DNA of 64,000 bases from JAGPUQ01 sp036961295 (GTDB lineage: Bacteria; Pseudomonadota; Gammaproteobacteria; Pseudomonadales; Porticoccaceae): positions 625,185 to 689,184 of the forward strand of contig JBALVX010000002.1 in NCBI GenBank assembly GCA_036961295.1, written 5' to 3'. A program made the translations under genes and the position numbers. Under the pieces are notes generated by a model that saw only the letters and a list, made by a program, of their open reading frames with translations, searched no databases and was not told where the DNA came from. Below are positions 49,646 to 58,943 of the stretch, one piece after another; the first letter of the stretch is position 1; every line of letters starts with the position of its first letter.

Positions 49646-51037
49646 ATGAATGTGCGCGCCGCTGCCGCGAAGGTGATCACTCAGGTGGTCGCAAAAGGTG
49701 TGTCTCTGGATAATGCTTTGCCCCGGGAAGACGCTGTCGATGAAAAACCCGTGGCGGGCAAAGCTAGCGGTAAACGGGTAGCCGGTAAAAAAGACCAAGT
49801 CGCTGGTAAAAAAGATCAAGTAGCTGTGCGCGATCTACCCTTACTCAGCGAACTTTGTTACGGCACTTTGCGCTGGTATCCCCGGCTGGCCCTGATTGTC
49901 GATCATCTTCTGGACAAGCCCTTTAAAACCAAAGATACGGATTTACAGGCTTTATTAGCCTGTGCTGTTTATCAACTGAGTGCGACGCGTATTCCGCCCC
50001 ATGCTGCCATCAACGAAACCGTTGCCGCATGCAAGACACTGGGCAAGCCCTGGGCTAAAGGTTTAATCAACGCGATTTTGCGCCGCTACCAGCGGGAGCA
50101 GGAGACCTTCGATCAACTGTTTGCCGAAACCGAGGTTTACCAAAGCGCCCATCCGGATTGGTTGATCGCAGAGCTTCGCGAGAGCTGCCCCGATCAACTC
50201 GCTACTATTATCGAGGCTAACAATGGTCGTGGGCCGATGACGCTGCGGATTAATCGACAGCACGGCACTCGCGACGCCTATTTGGATCAGTTAAGGGCAG
50301 CGGATATTGCGGCGCAGCCCACGGCCTTAAGCGCCGATGGTGTTCAGCTCGCCGCGCCTGCTGCCGTTACCAGCTTGCCGGGTTTTGCGGAGGGTTGGTT
50401 CAGTGTGCAGGACGAGGCCGCGCAACTGTGCGCACCATTGCTTGATCCCAGGCCCTGTCACCGGGTACTCGATGCCTGTTCGGCTCCCGGTGGCAAAGCT
50501 TGCCACTTACTCGAATATCAATCTGAAATTGGCGAATTAATTGCCCTCGATAGTGATGCTCAGCGTTTGCTTAAGGTTGAAGAAAACCTGACGCGCCTCG
50601 GCTTGAATGCGAACATTCAATGCGCCGATGCTGCCAGCCTTGACGATTGGTGGGACGGCAAACTCTTCGATCGAATTTTGTTGGACGCGCCTTGTTCAGC
50701 GACTGGGGTAATCCGCCGGCACCCGGATATCAAATTACTGCGCAAGCCCGCCGATATTGCTAAGCTAGCCGCCGTACAGGCCGAGTTGCTGAGTCAGTTG
50801 TGGAAGACCCTGGCTCCGGGAGGCAAGTTGTTGTACGCCACCTGTTCGGTGTTAAAGGCGGAGAATGAAAATGTAGTATCCGCGTTTGTTGAATCGCGCG
50901 ATGATGTCCGAGCTCTGCCATTTGAGTTGTCGGTGGAACAGCACGCGGGCTTGCCGGCGGGGGTGGGTCGACAGTTACTGCCGACTCTAAACGGCCACGA
51001 TGGGTTTTACTACGCGCTGCTGGAAAAGCTCGCTTAG
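49646..51037 (+). CDS. rsmB: 16S rRNA (cytosine967-C5)-methyltransferase
   Basis: m5C967 methyltransferase of 16S rRNA, 463 residues. N-terminal NusB-like RNA-binding part (LLSELCYGTLRWYPRL, AVYQLSATRIPPHAAINETV), C-terminal Rossmann domain with FSVQDEAAQL, DACSAPGGKACHLLE, LLDAPCSATGVIRRHPDIK (catalytic Cys) and LLYATCSVL. Near residues 40-60 an inserted lysine-rich repeat (VAGKKDQ twice, encoded by a 21-bp tandem duplication at 49778-49819) interrupts the N-terminal domain. Confidence 0.96.
   Translation: MNVRAAAAKVITQVVAKGVSLDNALPREDAVDEKPVAGKASGKRVAGKKDQVAGKKDQVAVRDLPLLSELCYGTLRWYPRLALIVDHLLDKPFKTKDTDLQALLACAVYQLSATRIPPHAAINETVAACKTLGKPWAKGLINAILRRYQREQETFDQLFAETEVYQSAHPDWLIAELRESCPDQLATIIEANNGRGPMTLRINRQHGTRDAYLDQLRAADIAAQPTALSADGVQLAAPAAVTSLPGFAEGWFSVQDEAAQLCAPLLDPRPCHRVLDACSAPGGKACHLLEYQSEIGELIALDSDAQRLLKVEENLTRLGLNANIQCADAASLDDWWDGKLFDRILLDAPCSATGVIRRHPDIKLLRKPADIAKLAAVQAELLSQLWKTLAPGGKLLYATCSVLKAENENVVSAFVESRDDVRALPFELSVEQHAGLPAGVGRQLLPTLNGHDGFYYALLEKLA
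49778..49819. repeat. 21-bp in-frame tandem duplication inside rsmB
   Basis: Two 21-bp units (49778-49798, 49799-49819) encoding VAGKKDQ twice, preceded by a related VAGKASGK stretch. They differ at three third-position-type sites. Confidence 0.85.
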
Positions 51038-51119
51038 CAGTTAATAAATTTTAGTTAATGAAAGTAGTTACTAAATAAGTCCGACACAATAATAAGCACT
51101 GGTGGAGTAGAGACACGCA

Positions 51120-52502
51120 ATGAAAATCGTCATCGTCGGAGCTGGCCAGGTGGGGGGAACCCTGGCGGAAAACCTGGCCCGTGAAGCCAACGACATTACC
51201 CTGATTGATATCGACGAAAAGCGCCTGCGTGAACTGCAGGATCGCCTGGATATTCGCACCGTAGTGGGCATGGGTTCTCACCCCGATATTATGGTGGCTG
51301 CAGGTATTGAGGACGCCGATATGCTGGTTGCCGTGACCAATAGCGATGAGGTCAATATGACCGCCTGCCAGGTCGCCTACTCGCTGTTTAAAACTCCCAC
51401 CAAGATAGCTCGGGTGCGCGCCGCGAGTTATGTCGATGCGACCTATCGGGAGCGCCTGTTTAACGACAGCAGTTGCCCGGTGGATGTACTCATTACCCCC
51501 GAGCAAGTGATTACCGACTATATTCATCGACTTATTCAAAAGCCCGGCGCCCTCCAGGTTCTAGATTTCGCCGACGGTAAGGTCCAGTTGGTTGCGGTGC
51601 GCGCAGAAAAAGGTGGGCCGCTGGTGGGCCATGAACTGCGCGACTTACGTACGCATATGCCCGATGTGGATGCTCGTGCGGCGGCATTATATCGACAGGA
51701 TCGCTCGTTGATTCCCGAAGGCGACACGGTGATTGAAGAAGGCGACGAGGTGTTTTTTATCGCCGCGTCCAAACATATCCGCCGTGTGATGGCCGAACTG
51801 GGGCGCACTGAGTCAGCCTATCGTCACATCGTGATTGCTGGCGGTGGCAATATTGGGTTTCGCCTGGCCAGCGTGCTCGAGCACCAATTTAACGTCAAAA
51901 TCATCGAGCTGTTTAACGATCGCGCCGAGTTTTTAGCGGAAAACCTGAATCGCACCGTGGTGCTGGTCGGACGCGCGGACGACAGAGAGTTACTGCTCGA
52001 TGAAAATATCGATAAGGCAGATGTTTTTCTTGCCGTAACGAACGATGATAAGGCCAATATTATGTCGTCCATCCTCGCCAAGCGGCTCGGGGCTCGTAAA
52101 GTGATGACCTTAATTGGCAATCCGGTATATGTTGATTTAATGCAGGGTAGCGAAATTGATATTGCGATTTCCCCCCAGCAGACCACCACCAGCACGCTGC
52201 TCGCCCACGTTCGCAAAGGCGATACCGTAAGTGCGCACTCACTTCGGCGTGGGGTTGCGGAGGCGCTAGAGGTTGTCGCCCACGGCGACGCCAAAAGCTC
52301 AAAGGTAGTGGGGCGTGCTATCGAAGACATTAAGCTGCCTCCGGGGACTACTATCGCCGCACTGGTACGCAACGGCGAAGCCATTATTGCTCACCACGAT
52401 ACGGTGATTGAAAGCGATGACCACGTCATTGTCTTCATTATCGACAAGCGTTATACGGGAGATGTGGAAAAACTGTTTCAAGTGGGGTTCACCTTCTTCT
52501 AA
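51120..52502 (+). CDS. trkA: Trk potassium uptake regulatory subunit TrkA
   Basis: Peripheral cytosolic NAD(H)/nucleotide-binding subunit of the Trk K+ system. 460 residues with two RCK units: first VIVGAGQVGGTLAENLA and IDIDEKRLRELQDRLD, second VIAGGGNIGFRLASVLE and ELFNDRAEFLAENL, each followed by a TrkA_C part. Same length as E. coli TrkA. Its stop overlaps the trkH start by one base (TAATG). Confidence 0.97.
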   Translation: MKIVIVGAGQVGGTLAENLAREANDITLIDIDEKRLRELQDRLDIRTVVGMGSHPDIMVAAGIEDADMLVAVTNSDEVNMTACQVAYSLFKTPTKIARVRAASYVDATYRERLFNDSSCPVDVLITPEQVITDYIHRLIQKPGALQVLDFADGKVQLVAVRAEKGGPLVGHELRDLRTHMPDVDARAAALYRQDRSLIPEGDTVIEEGDEVFFIAASKHIRRVMAELGRTESAYRHIVIAGGGNIGFRLASVLEHQFNVKIIELFNDRAEFLAENLNRTVVLVGRADDRELLLDENIDKADVFLAVTNDDKANIMSSILAKRLGARKVMTLIGNPVYVDLMQGSEIDIAISPQQTTTSTLLAHVRKGDTVSAHSLRRGVAEALEVVAHGDAKSSKVVGRAIEDIKLPPGTTIAALVRNGEAIIAHHDTVIESDDHVIVFIIDKRYTGDVEKLFQVGFTFF

Positions 52503-53950
52503 TGCATTTTTCCGCAATCGCAAGGATCCTCGGCCTGCTGCTGATGTTGTTCAGCATTACCATGCTGCCGCCGATAATGGTGGCCAGCTACTACGATGAA
52601 AGCACTCAGCAGGCCTTCTTTCTCGCTTTCGCATTTACCTTCTCCATCGGCATGCTGGCCTGGCTACCCTACTGCCGCGGCCAGATTGAAATGCGCACCC
52701 GCGACGGGTTTCTGGTCACGGTACTGTTCTGGCTGGTGCTTGGGCTGGTGGGTTCGATTCCGCTGATGTTGGTCGATCCCCTGAACTTGTCTTTTACCAA
52801 TGCGGTGTTTGAATCTATTTCCGGTTTAACCACCACCGGGGCGACGGTGATTACCGGCCTCGATGAGCTGCCGCGATCCGTGCTTTATTATCGCCAGCAG
52901 TTACAGTGGCTGGGTGGTATTGGCATCGTGGTGATCGCCGTCGCCATCATGCCCATGCTCGGCGTCGGCGGTATGCAGCTGTATCGCGCTGAAAGCCCGG
53001 GCCCGGTGAAAGACACCAAACTCACGCCGCGGATTACCGAAACCGCCAAAGCGCTGTTTTTAATTTATCTGACTATTACCTGTGCCTGTGCACTCAGCTA
53101 CTGGGCGGCGGGCATGGATCCCTTCGACGCCATCGGGCACAGTTTTTCGACCGTGGCGATTGGTGGTTTTTCTACTCACGATGCCAGCATAGGCTTTTTT
53201 GACAGCCCATTGATTTCCACGGTGTGCATCATTTTTATGATTATTTCGGGGCTTAATTTCGGTCTTCACTTTTTAGCCTGGAACCGCGGCAGCCTCCGGC
53301 AGTACTTCAGCGATCCAGAAGCACGGGTCTACCTGATGATGCTGGGGGTGGGGGCGCTGATTGTATGCTTGTTCCTTTATTTAAAGGGGATTTACGGCGG
53401 CAGTGACGCATTGCACCACGGAGTTTTTCAGCTAGTCTCGATTATGACCACCACCGGGTTTGCCACCACCAATTACAGTTTGTGGCCGACCTTCGTACCG
53501 TTTTTCCTGCTTTTCCTATCGTTTTTTGGCGCCTGTGCCGGTTCCACCGGCGGTGGCCTGAAGGTGGGTCGCATGCTAATTATGGCGCGCCAGAGTTTGC
53601 GAGAAATGTATCGTCTGGTGCATCCCAGTGCGGTATTGCCGCTTAAGTTGCGCGACCGCACTGTATCCGAACGGGTGGCAGATGCTATCTGGGCCTTCTT
53701 CGGGGTTTATTTAGCGGTGTTCTACATTATCGTTTTACTGCTGTTGGCCTCGGGCCTCGACTACGTCACCGCGTGGTCGGCAACGGCAGCGGCGCTGAAC
53801 AACCTCGGCCCCGGTCTTGGTGCGGTTTCCGCTCACTACGGTGAGATCAGTGGTTTTGCCAAATGGGTGTTGTGCGGCGGCATGTTGCTGGGTCGTTTAG
53901 AAATTTTTACTTTGCTAGTGTTACTGACGCCGACATTTTGGCGTCGCTGA
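52502..53950 (+). CDS. trkH: Trk potassium transporter membrane subunit TrkH
   Basis: Ten-helix K+ channel-like transporter, 482 residues. Four pore-loop repeats with TTGATVITG, HSFSTVAIGGFSTHDAS, VSIMTTTGFATTNYSLW and the last ALNNLGPGLGAV; intramembrane gating-loop glycine-rich stretch GACAGSTGGGLKVGRML. Directly follows trkA with 1-nt overlap, giving a complete Trk pair in one operon. Confidence 0.97.
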   Translation: MHFSAIARILGLLLMLFSITMLPPIMVASYYDESTQQAFFLAFAFTFSIGMLAWLPYCRGQIEMRTRDGFLVTVLFWLVLGLVGSIPLMLVDPLNLSFTNAVFESISGLTTTGATVITGLDELPRSVLYYRQQLQWLGGIGIVVIAVAIMPMLGVGGMQLYRAESPGPVKDTKLTPRITETAKALFLIYLTITCACALSYWAAGMDPFDAIGHSFSTVAIGGFSTHDASIGFFDSPLISTVCIIFMIISGLNFGLHFLAWNRGSLRQYFSDPEARVYLMMLGVGALIVCLFLYLKGIYGGSDALHHGVFQLVSIMTTTGFATTNYSLWPTFVPFFLLFLSFFGACAGSTGGGLKVGRMLIMARQSLREMYRLVHPSAVLPLKLRDRTVSERVADAIWAFFGVYLAVFYIIVLLLLASGLDYVTAWSATAAALNNLGPGLGAVSAHYGEISGFAKWVLCGGMLLGRLEIFTLLVLLTPTFWRR

Positions 53951-54063
53951 CGCTCGATATTTTAAGTCGCTGAGGCGGGTGTTTTAAAAAGGTGAAGTAA
54001 CGTTCTCAAAACCGCTGCCAAGGCAGTTGTCGATAGTGATTATTGAAGGCGGTTATTGATGGT

Positions 54064-54115
54064 TACTGATAACAGTTACTAATAGCAGCCACCGATAGCC
54101 GTCATTGATAATAGT
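54064..54115. repeat. 13-bp tandem repeat, 4 copies, running into the clcA 3' end
   Basis: Units of 13 bp at 54064, 54077, 54090 and 54103 (such as TACTGATAACAGT, CATTGATAATAGT), with weaker traces from about 54036. The clcA stop codon is at 54102-54104, so the last unit encodes the end of that protein. Confidence 0.75.
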
Positions 54116-55910
54116 CATCAATCTGTTCACGGGTAACAATACCAGCGACGTCGGACATCAACGGCGCAGCGGTACGAGTAACATATGCCGCTTTACCGTT
54201 ATTCTGACGGATTGTAGACAGGGCCTCCTGCACGGTTGCCCGCGAGTGTACTGGGAATAGACGCCAGCGTTGCCCGGGGATCTCTAGTAAATCAACCGTT
54301 TCGTCGTGTTCCCACAGGGAGGTGTCGCTTTGTTCCAGAAAGCGGGCGAGATCGGCTGGACGAATGATGTACTTGTCTTCGCCAACATCTTCGACCACTA
54401 ACCATTCCGGACGTTGTTCCAGCAGTTCCAGGGCCTTGTCCCAGGGCAGTTGACGGCTATGGGGCAAAAAATTTCGATTCATAATACTGGTGACACCCAC
54501 GCCACTTAACATCTGATACACCGGGGATGAAAAGCGTTTTGGGTCGCGACCAATCAGAAAGATACCCGGCAAGCGCGACACCATCCGCGTGGTCACCGTT
54601 GCCACCACTATCACCAGCATGGCGGGCATCAAAATACCGGGGTTGTAGGTGAGCTCCATTAAGGCCACCAGCGCAGCCAGTGGAGCATTGAGTACTGCGG
54701 CCATCGCGGCCCCCATGCCGAGGGTGGCGTAAAAGCCGGGAGTCCCGGTGTTTTCCGGGCTAATAAAATTGGCGGCGACGCCCAGGCAACCACCCAGGCA
54801 GGCTCCAATCACCAGTGCCGGACCGATACTGCCGCCGGGAATGCCCAGCGCAATAGTGGTGGTCGATAGCAACAGTTTGGCGGCGGCGATAGTGAGTAGC
54901 AGGCCAACACCGAGTTCGCCGAGCATCGCCAGTTCCAGGGTGTCATAGCCCACGCCCATGACCTCGGGAACGGCCATGCCGATGCCGCCGGCCAGGAACC
55001 CGGCAAGCAGTAAGTTGACCCACGCCGGTCGCTGGGCAAATTTTGTAACTGCGACATGCAAGGTCAGTATCAGCGCACACACTAGACCAATAGCCACCCC
55101 GCAGGCCGCGAGGTAAGGCAGCTCCATCAAGCCGGCGAGGTGTATTACCGGTATTTCAAACGCGGGCGCGGCGCCGAAGGCCACGCGACTGACCAGGGCT
55201 CCCGCGACTGCCGCGAGAATAACTGGCACAAAGCCGATGACGGTGTATTCCATCAACACCACTTCCATGGCGAAAATAACCCCGGCCAGCGGGGTGTTGA
55301 ACGAGGCGGAAATGGCCGCGGCAACACCGCAGCCAACCAGAGTTCGCAAGCTGTTGTTGGGTAGGCCAAAGCGCTGGCCTACCAGGCTGGCCGAAGCTGC
55401 GCCCAGATGGATGGCGGGGCCCTCGCGACCGACGGAGTGACCGGAAAGTAAGGCGATAATGCCACCGAAAAACTGCATCACCGCATTGCCTGCGGGCAAT
55501 CTGGCCTGGTGTTGTTGATAGCGTTCAACGACATGGCCAACCCCGACCGAGCGCTTGTCTTTGCCGAGGACTCTAGCGATCAAAGCGCTGAGCGCGATAA
55601 TAGCGAGCGCACCGACAATTGGCAGCAGCAGGCGCATTTCCGGGCTCAGGGATTCAAAACCTTCGTCGCTGTGGTTGGGTAGCAAGGTGGTCAGCGGCAG
55701 TTCTACGGCCAGGCGAAACGCCACCGCAATGACTCCCGTAATCAAACCGCTGACGATGCCGAGCAAGGCCAGCTGAGGCAGGGCGTTGCCGTAAGCGAGT
55801 CGCAGTCGAAAATTGTCGAGCAGCGCTTTGATCCAACGGTTCAGTGTGGATAGCGAGTGGCGCAACGATAAGAAAATACGGCGGGGCGCGGTGGATAGAA
55901 ATGACGGCAT
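54102..55910 (-). CDS. CLC-family chloride channel/antiporter with C-terminal CBS domains
   Basis: 602 residues: CLC membrane domain (about 60-460) and a cytosolic CBS pair (about 470-602). Gating Glu kept in SGHSVGREGPAIHLG; third filter motif GIPGGSIGPALV. The first filter motif, usually G-S-G-I-P, reads SVGVGHVVE, so the anion-coordinating Ser is replaced and anion selectivity is uncertain. Inner-membrane protein. Convergent with trkH; the C-terminus (DDYYQ) lies inside a 13-bp repeat array. Confidence 0.92.
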   Translation of the reverse strand: MPSFLSTAPRRIFLSLRHSLSTLNRWIKALLDNFRLRLAYGNALPQLALLGIVSGLITGVIAVAFRLAVELPLTTLLPNHSDEGFESLSPEMRLLLPIVGALAIIALSALIARVLGKDKRSVGVGHVVERYQQHQARLPAGNAVMQFFGGIIALLSGHSVGREGPAIHLGAASASLVGQRFGLPNNSLRTLVGCGVAAAISASFNTPLAGVIFAMEVVLMEYTVIGFVPVILAAVAGALVSRVAFGAAPAFEIPVIHLAGLMELPYLAACGVAIGLVCALILTLHVAVTKFAQRPAWVNLLLAGFLAGGIGMAVPEVMGVGYDTLELAMLGELGVGLLLTIAAAKLLLSTTTIALGIPGGSIGPALVIGACLGGCLGVAANFISPENTGTPGFYATLGMGAAMAAVLNAPLAALVALMELTYNPGILMPAMLVIVVATVTTRMVSRLPGIFLIGRDPKRFSSPVYQMLSGVGVTSIMNRNFLPHSRQLPWDKALELLEQRPEWLVVEDVGEDKYIIRPADLARFLEQSDTSLWEHDETVDLLEIPGQRWRLFPVHSRATVQEALSTIRQNNGKAAYVTRTAAPLMSDVAGIVTREQIDDYYQ

Positions 55911-56065
55911 AGTTTGAAAGCGTGCTGGAGTTAACAGGTTTCGATGGTTTCAAAGCCTTAGGGAATATCCGTGAGTATACGTCCTGAGGTATGATGCGCG
56001 CTCGAACTTTGCACAGTTTGTGTGCTGATTAAATAGTGGAAATGGCGGAAAATAGTGAGTAACCC

Positions 56066-57103
56066 GTGATTAAGATAGGAATTGTTGGCGGCACCGGATA
56101 CACCGGAGTGGAGTTGCTGCGTCTGTTGATAATGCATCCGCAAGCGGAAATTGCGGTTATTACTTCGCGCCAGGAAGCGGGACGCGCGGTAGCGGATATC
56201 TTTCCCAATCTGCGCGGCCATCTCGACCTGAGTTTTAGCGAGCCCAATACTGAAGCCCTGGCGAGTTGCGATGTAGTGTTTTTCGCCACGCCTCACGGTG
56301 TAGCCCAGGCCAGCGTGCCAGAATTACTCGACCGAAATGTTAAGGTCATCGACCTGTCGGCAGATTTTCGCATTCGCTCGGTACCGGTGTGGGAGCAGTG
56401 GTATGGCCAAACCCACGCTTGCCCGGAGCGTATTGGCGATGCGGTTTACGGCTTGCCAGAAGTTAATCGCGAACACATTCGCAAGGCGCAATTGATTGCC
56501 TGTCCCGGTTGTTATCCCACCAGCGTGCTACTGGGGTTTTTACCCTTGCTGGAGCGTGGTTTGATTGACCCCGGCGATTTGGTTGCCGATGCGGCGTCCG
56601 GCGTGAGCGGTGCCGGTCGCCAGGCGTCCATCCCCAACTTACTTGCTGAAAGCAGCGATAACTTTAAGGCCTATGGCGTGGCGGGGCATCGCCACTTACC
56701 GGAAATCGAACAGGGCCTCGCCGATATCGCGGGTGCTGCCGTGTCGCTTACGTTTGTACCGCATTTATTGCCGATTATTCGCGGTATTCACTCTACGCTG
56801 TATGCAAATCTCATTGATGTAGATGCCGATGTGGATGTGCAGGCGGTGTTTGAAGAGCGTTATCAGGATGAGCCTTTCGTCGACGTATTACCGCCGGGAG
56901 AACACCCGCAAACCCGTAGCGTGCGCGGTTCTAACATGGTGCGCATTGCGGTGGCGCGTCCTCAGGGGCGCAATAAAGTGGTGGTGATGGTGGCTGAAGA
57001 TAATTTGGTCAAGGGCGCTTCCGGCCAGGCCGTGCAGAATATGAATATTGTTATGGGCTTGCCCGAAGCCCTCGGGCTCGATGCGCCCGCTTTGCTGCCC
57101 TAA
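56066..57103 (+). CDS. argC: N-acetyl-gamma-glutamyl-phosphate reductase
   Basis: NADPH-dependent third step of arginine synthesis. 345 residues, start GTG at 56066. VGGTGYTGVELLRLL, FFATPHGVA, VIDLSADFRI, QLIACPGCYPTSVLLG (catalytic Cys), DAASGVSGAGR, FVPHLLPIIRGI, RIAVARPQGRNKVVVMVAEDNLVKGASGQA in parts. Opens the cluster argC-DUF6776-bactofilin-erpA. Confidence 0.97.
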   Translation: MIKIGIVGGTGYTGVELLRLLIMHPQAEIAVITSRQEAGRAVADIFPNLRGHLDLSFSEPNTEALASCDVVFFATPHGVAQASVPELLDRNVKVIDLSADFRIRSVPVWEQWYGQTHACPERIGDAVYGLPEVNREHIRKAQLIACPGCYPTSVLLGFLPLLERGLIDPGDLVADAASGVSGAGRQASIPNLLAESSDNFKAYGVAGHRHLPEIEQGLADIAGAAVSLTFVPHLLPIIRGIHSTLYANLIDVDADVDVQAVFEERYQDEPFVDVLPPGEHPQTRSVRGSNMVRIAVARPQGRNKVVVMVAEDNLVKGASGQAVQNMNIVMGLPEALGLDAPALLP

Positions 57104-57118
57104 AGAGCAATATTGATA

Positions 57119-57835
57119 ATGATGAGTCGCTCGTTTCGAGATCGCAACCGTCCCCAGATCCCCTGGCAGCGCTGGTTATGGACTTTGCTGGCGCTGGCAG
57201 TGTGCGCTGTGGCGGCTGCGATCGGTGGTTACCGTATCGGGGCCAATGATGGTCGCGAGGATGCTGTGTCGTCCCACGAGCTTTTGGGCAGGCTCGAAGC
57301 TGCGCAAACAAAAGGTACTTATTTGGAACAGCAGCTCACCAACCGGCTATTGGCGGCGGAAATCGACTGGAAAAGTATCGAGCAGGTACGCCAGATGATT
57401 GCGGAACTGGAAGAACAGTTATCCCTGCAGAAGGAAGAGCTGGACCTTTATCGTTTACTGCTTAATCGGGATAGCAACGTTAAAGGCGTGCACATCGAAC
57501 ACTGGAAAGTAGTGCCAGCAGATGTGACCGGGTTCTACGATTATCAATTGGTAATCCGGCAGAATGTAGACCTGAAAACCACCTTTTCAGCGGATTTGGA
57601 AGTCGTGGTGTTTGGTGAGAAGGAAGGCCGTGCTATCGGTTATCCGCTTTCCGGGCTCGATTCGGAAGTGAACGAAGAATCCATACGGCTGTCTTTTCGT
57701 TATTTTAAATTCTTGCGGGGTCGCTTGCAGCTACCGTCGGGTTTTGAGCCTAAAGAAATAGAGGTGGTCGTGCAGCGCACAGGGAGTTCAAAATACAAGG
57801 AAAAGAAAACTTTCGAATGGAACAGCGAAGGATGA
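57119..57835 (+). CDS. DUF6776-type membrane-anchored coiled-coil protein
   Basis: About 238 residues from the ATG at 57119 (57122 also possible). One TM helix (WLWTLLALAVCAVAAAIGGY, about 17-38), a coiled coil about 55-115 rich in Gln/Glu/Leu (VRQMIAELEEQLSLQKEEL), and a C-terminal beta-rich domain of about 120 residues (LVIRQNVDL, RLSFRYFKFLRGRLQLP). No catalytic motif. It lies between argC and the bactofilin as in many gammaproteobacteria, suggesting a cell-envelope role with bactofilin; inference. Confidence 0.82.
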   Translation: MMSRSFRDRNRPQIPWQRWLWTLLALAVCAVAAAIGGYRIGANDGREDAVSSHELLGRLEAAQTKGTYLEQQLTNRLLAAEIDWKSIEQVRQMIAELEEQLSLQKEELDLYRLLLNRDSNVKGVHIEHWKVVPADVTGFYDYQLVIRQNVDLKTTFSADLEVVVFGEKEGRAIGYPLSGLDSEVNEESIRLSFRYFKFLRGRLQLPSGFEPKEIEVVVQRTGSSKYKEKKTFEWNSEG

Positions 57836-57866
57836 TTTGTCTCAGGTAGGGAAGCCCCAGAGTCTA

Positions 57867-57899
57867 TTTTAATAGACTTTTAATAGACCTTAAATACAA
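57867..57899. repeat. 11-bp tandem repeat, 2 exact copies plus 1 degenerate
   Basis: TTTTAATAGAC at 57867 and 57878, then a diverged copy at 57889. Sits in the gap just before the bactofilin gene. Confidence 0.7.
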
Positions 57900-57926
57900 C
57901 TGGCCATAAATTTAGCAGGTGATTTC

Positions 57927-58358
57927 ATGATGCGTAAGTCGAAAAAAAATACCAGTAAAAACGCCATTACTTTGCTCGCCCAGGGCGTGCACGTTAAAGG
58001 CGACATCCATTTCCAGGGCAACCTGGAAATCGAAGGCGAAGTGACGGGCAACGTGATTGGTGCCGATGGCAGCGATAGCGAAGTTCGCATTCTCGATTCG
58101 GGTAGCGTCAAAGGCGAGTTGCGGGTTCCCTTAGTGTTTATCAGCGGGACAGTGGCCGGCGATGTGTTTGCCAGCAAGCAAGTCGAGCTGGCAGCCAGCG
58201 CGAGAGTCGACGGCAATATTCACTATACCTTGCTGGAAGTGGAGCGCGGTGCCCAGGTCAACGGCAACTTTGTCCTGGAGAAGGCCGGAGCAGCGAAAAA
58301 TATCGTGCTGCCCATAGGCGAAAAAATCGGCGAAAAGCGCGCTGAGTCTTCGTCTTAA
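57927..58358 (+). CDS. Bactofilin-family polymer-forming cytoskeletal protein
   Basis: 143 residues, right-handed beta-helix of the bactofilin family (PF04519). Core repeats seen: LLAQGVHVKGDIHFQGNLEI in parts, EGEVTGNVIG, GSVKGELRV, ISGTVAGDVFASKQVELAAS in parts, ARVDGNIHYTLLEVERGAQV in parts. Basic N-terminal tail MMRKSKKNTSKN. Assembles without nucleotide into filaments near the membrane; a scaffolding job in cell shape is typical for the family. Confidence 0.93.
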   Translation: MMRKSKKNTSKNAITLLAQGVHVKGDIHFQGNLEIEGEVTGNVIGADGSDSEVRILDSGSVKGELRVPLVFISGTVAGDVFASKQVELAASARVDGNIHYTLLEVERGAQVNGNFVLEKAGAAKNIVLPIGEKIGEKRAESSS

Positions 58359-58377
58359 TTGACTTAGATCGATAACC

Positions 58378-58403
58378 CCGAGCAACTAATTCTGGGTGCT
58401 CGG
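58378..58403 (+). other. Hairpin between bactofilin gene and erpA
   Basis: CCGAGCA (58378-58384) pairs with TGCTCGG (58397-58403), 12-nt loop. No U-run follows, so intrinsic termination is doubtful. Confidence 0.4.
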
Positions 58404-58495
58404 TAGACAAATGTTTACGGCTTGCCATTGCTAAATAGCAGTGGAAGCCCCATATTGTCTACCTATCCACGTAGTAACTAAGTGAGGTGGCGACT

Positions 58496-58849
58496 ATGTC
58501 GACCGCACAAACCTTTACCCCGACCCCCTTAATTGTCACTCAGCAAGCTGTTGCCAAGGTAAATTCTTTGGTGGAGGAAGAGGGCAATGCCGACCTTAAA
58601 CTGCGCGTGTTTGTTACCGGCGGCGGTTGTTCTGGCTTTCAGTATGGCTTTTCCTTTGACGAACAAGTTGCCGAGGATGACACCCAGGTAGTAAAAGACG
58701 GTGTCACGGTGCTGGTCGATCCGCTTAGCTTTCAATATCTAGCGGGTTCCGAAGTCGATTATGAAGAAGGCCTGGAAGGTTCGCGCTTCTTGATTCGCAA
58801 TCCCAATGCCACTGCGACCTGTGGTTGCGGGGCTTCGTTTTCGGTCTAG
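58496..58849 (+). CDS. erpA: Iron-sulfur cluster insertion protein
   Basis: A-type carrier delivering Fe-S clusters (for example to IspG). 117 residues from the ATG at 58496, which has TGAGGTGG 7 nt upstream. The three ligand cysteines are present: one in GGGCSGFQYGF and two in CGCGASFSV at the C-terminus. N-terminal MSTAQTFTPTPL resembles ErpA rather than IscA. Convergent with anmK. Confidence 0.96.
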   Translation: MSTAQTFTPTPLIVTQQAVAKVNSLVEEEGNADLKLRVFVTGGGCSGFQYGFSFDEQVAEDDTQVVKDGVTVLVDPLSFQYLAGSEVDYEEGLEGSRFLIRNPNATATCGCGASFSV

Positions 58850-58943
58850 TAGTAATAGATGGTCCGCCGCGCTATACAAAAAACATAAAACAATAAAAAA
58901 TAACTAAACCGAAAATATTGTTGTTATTTTTCTTTGAGCCGAT

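Noticed and set aside
51824..52384. 186-codon minus-strand frame
   Set aside because: Antisense to trkA, low-complexity Ser/Ala-rich composition, no recognisable domain.
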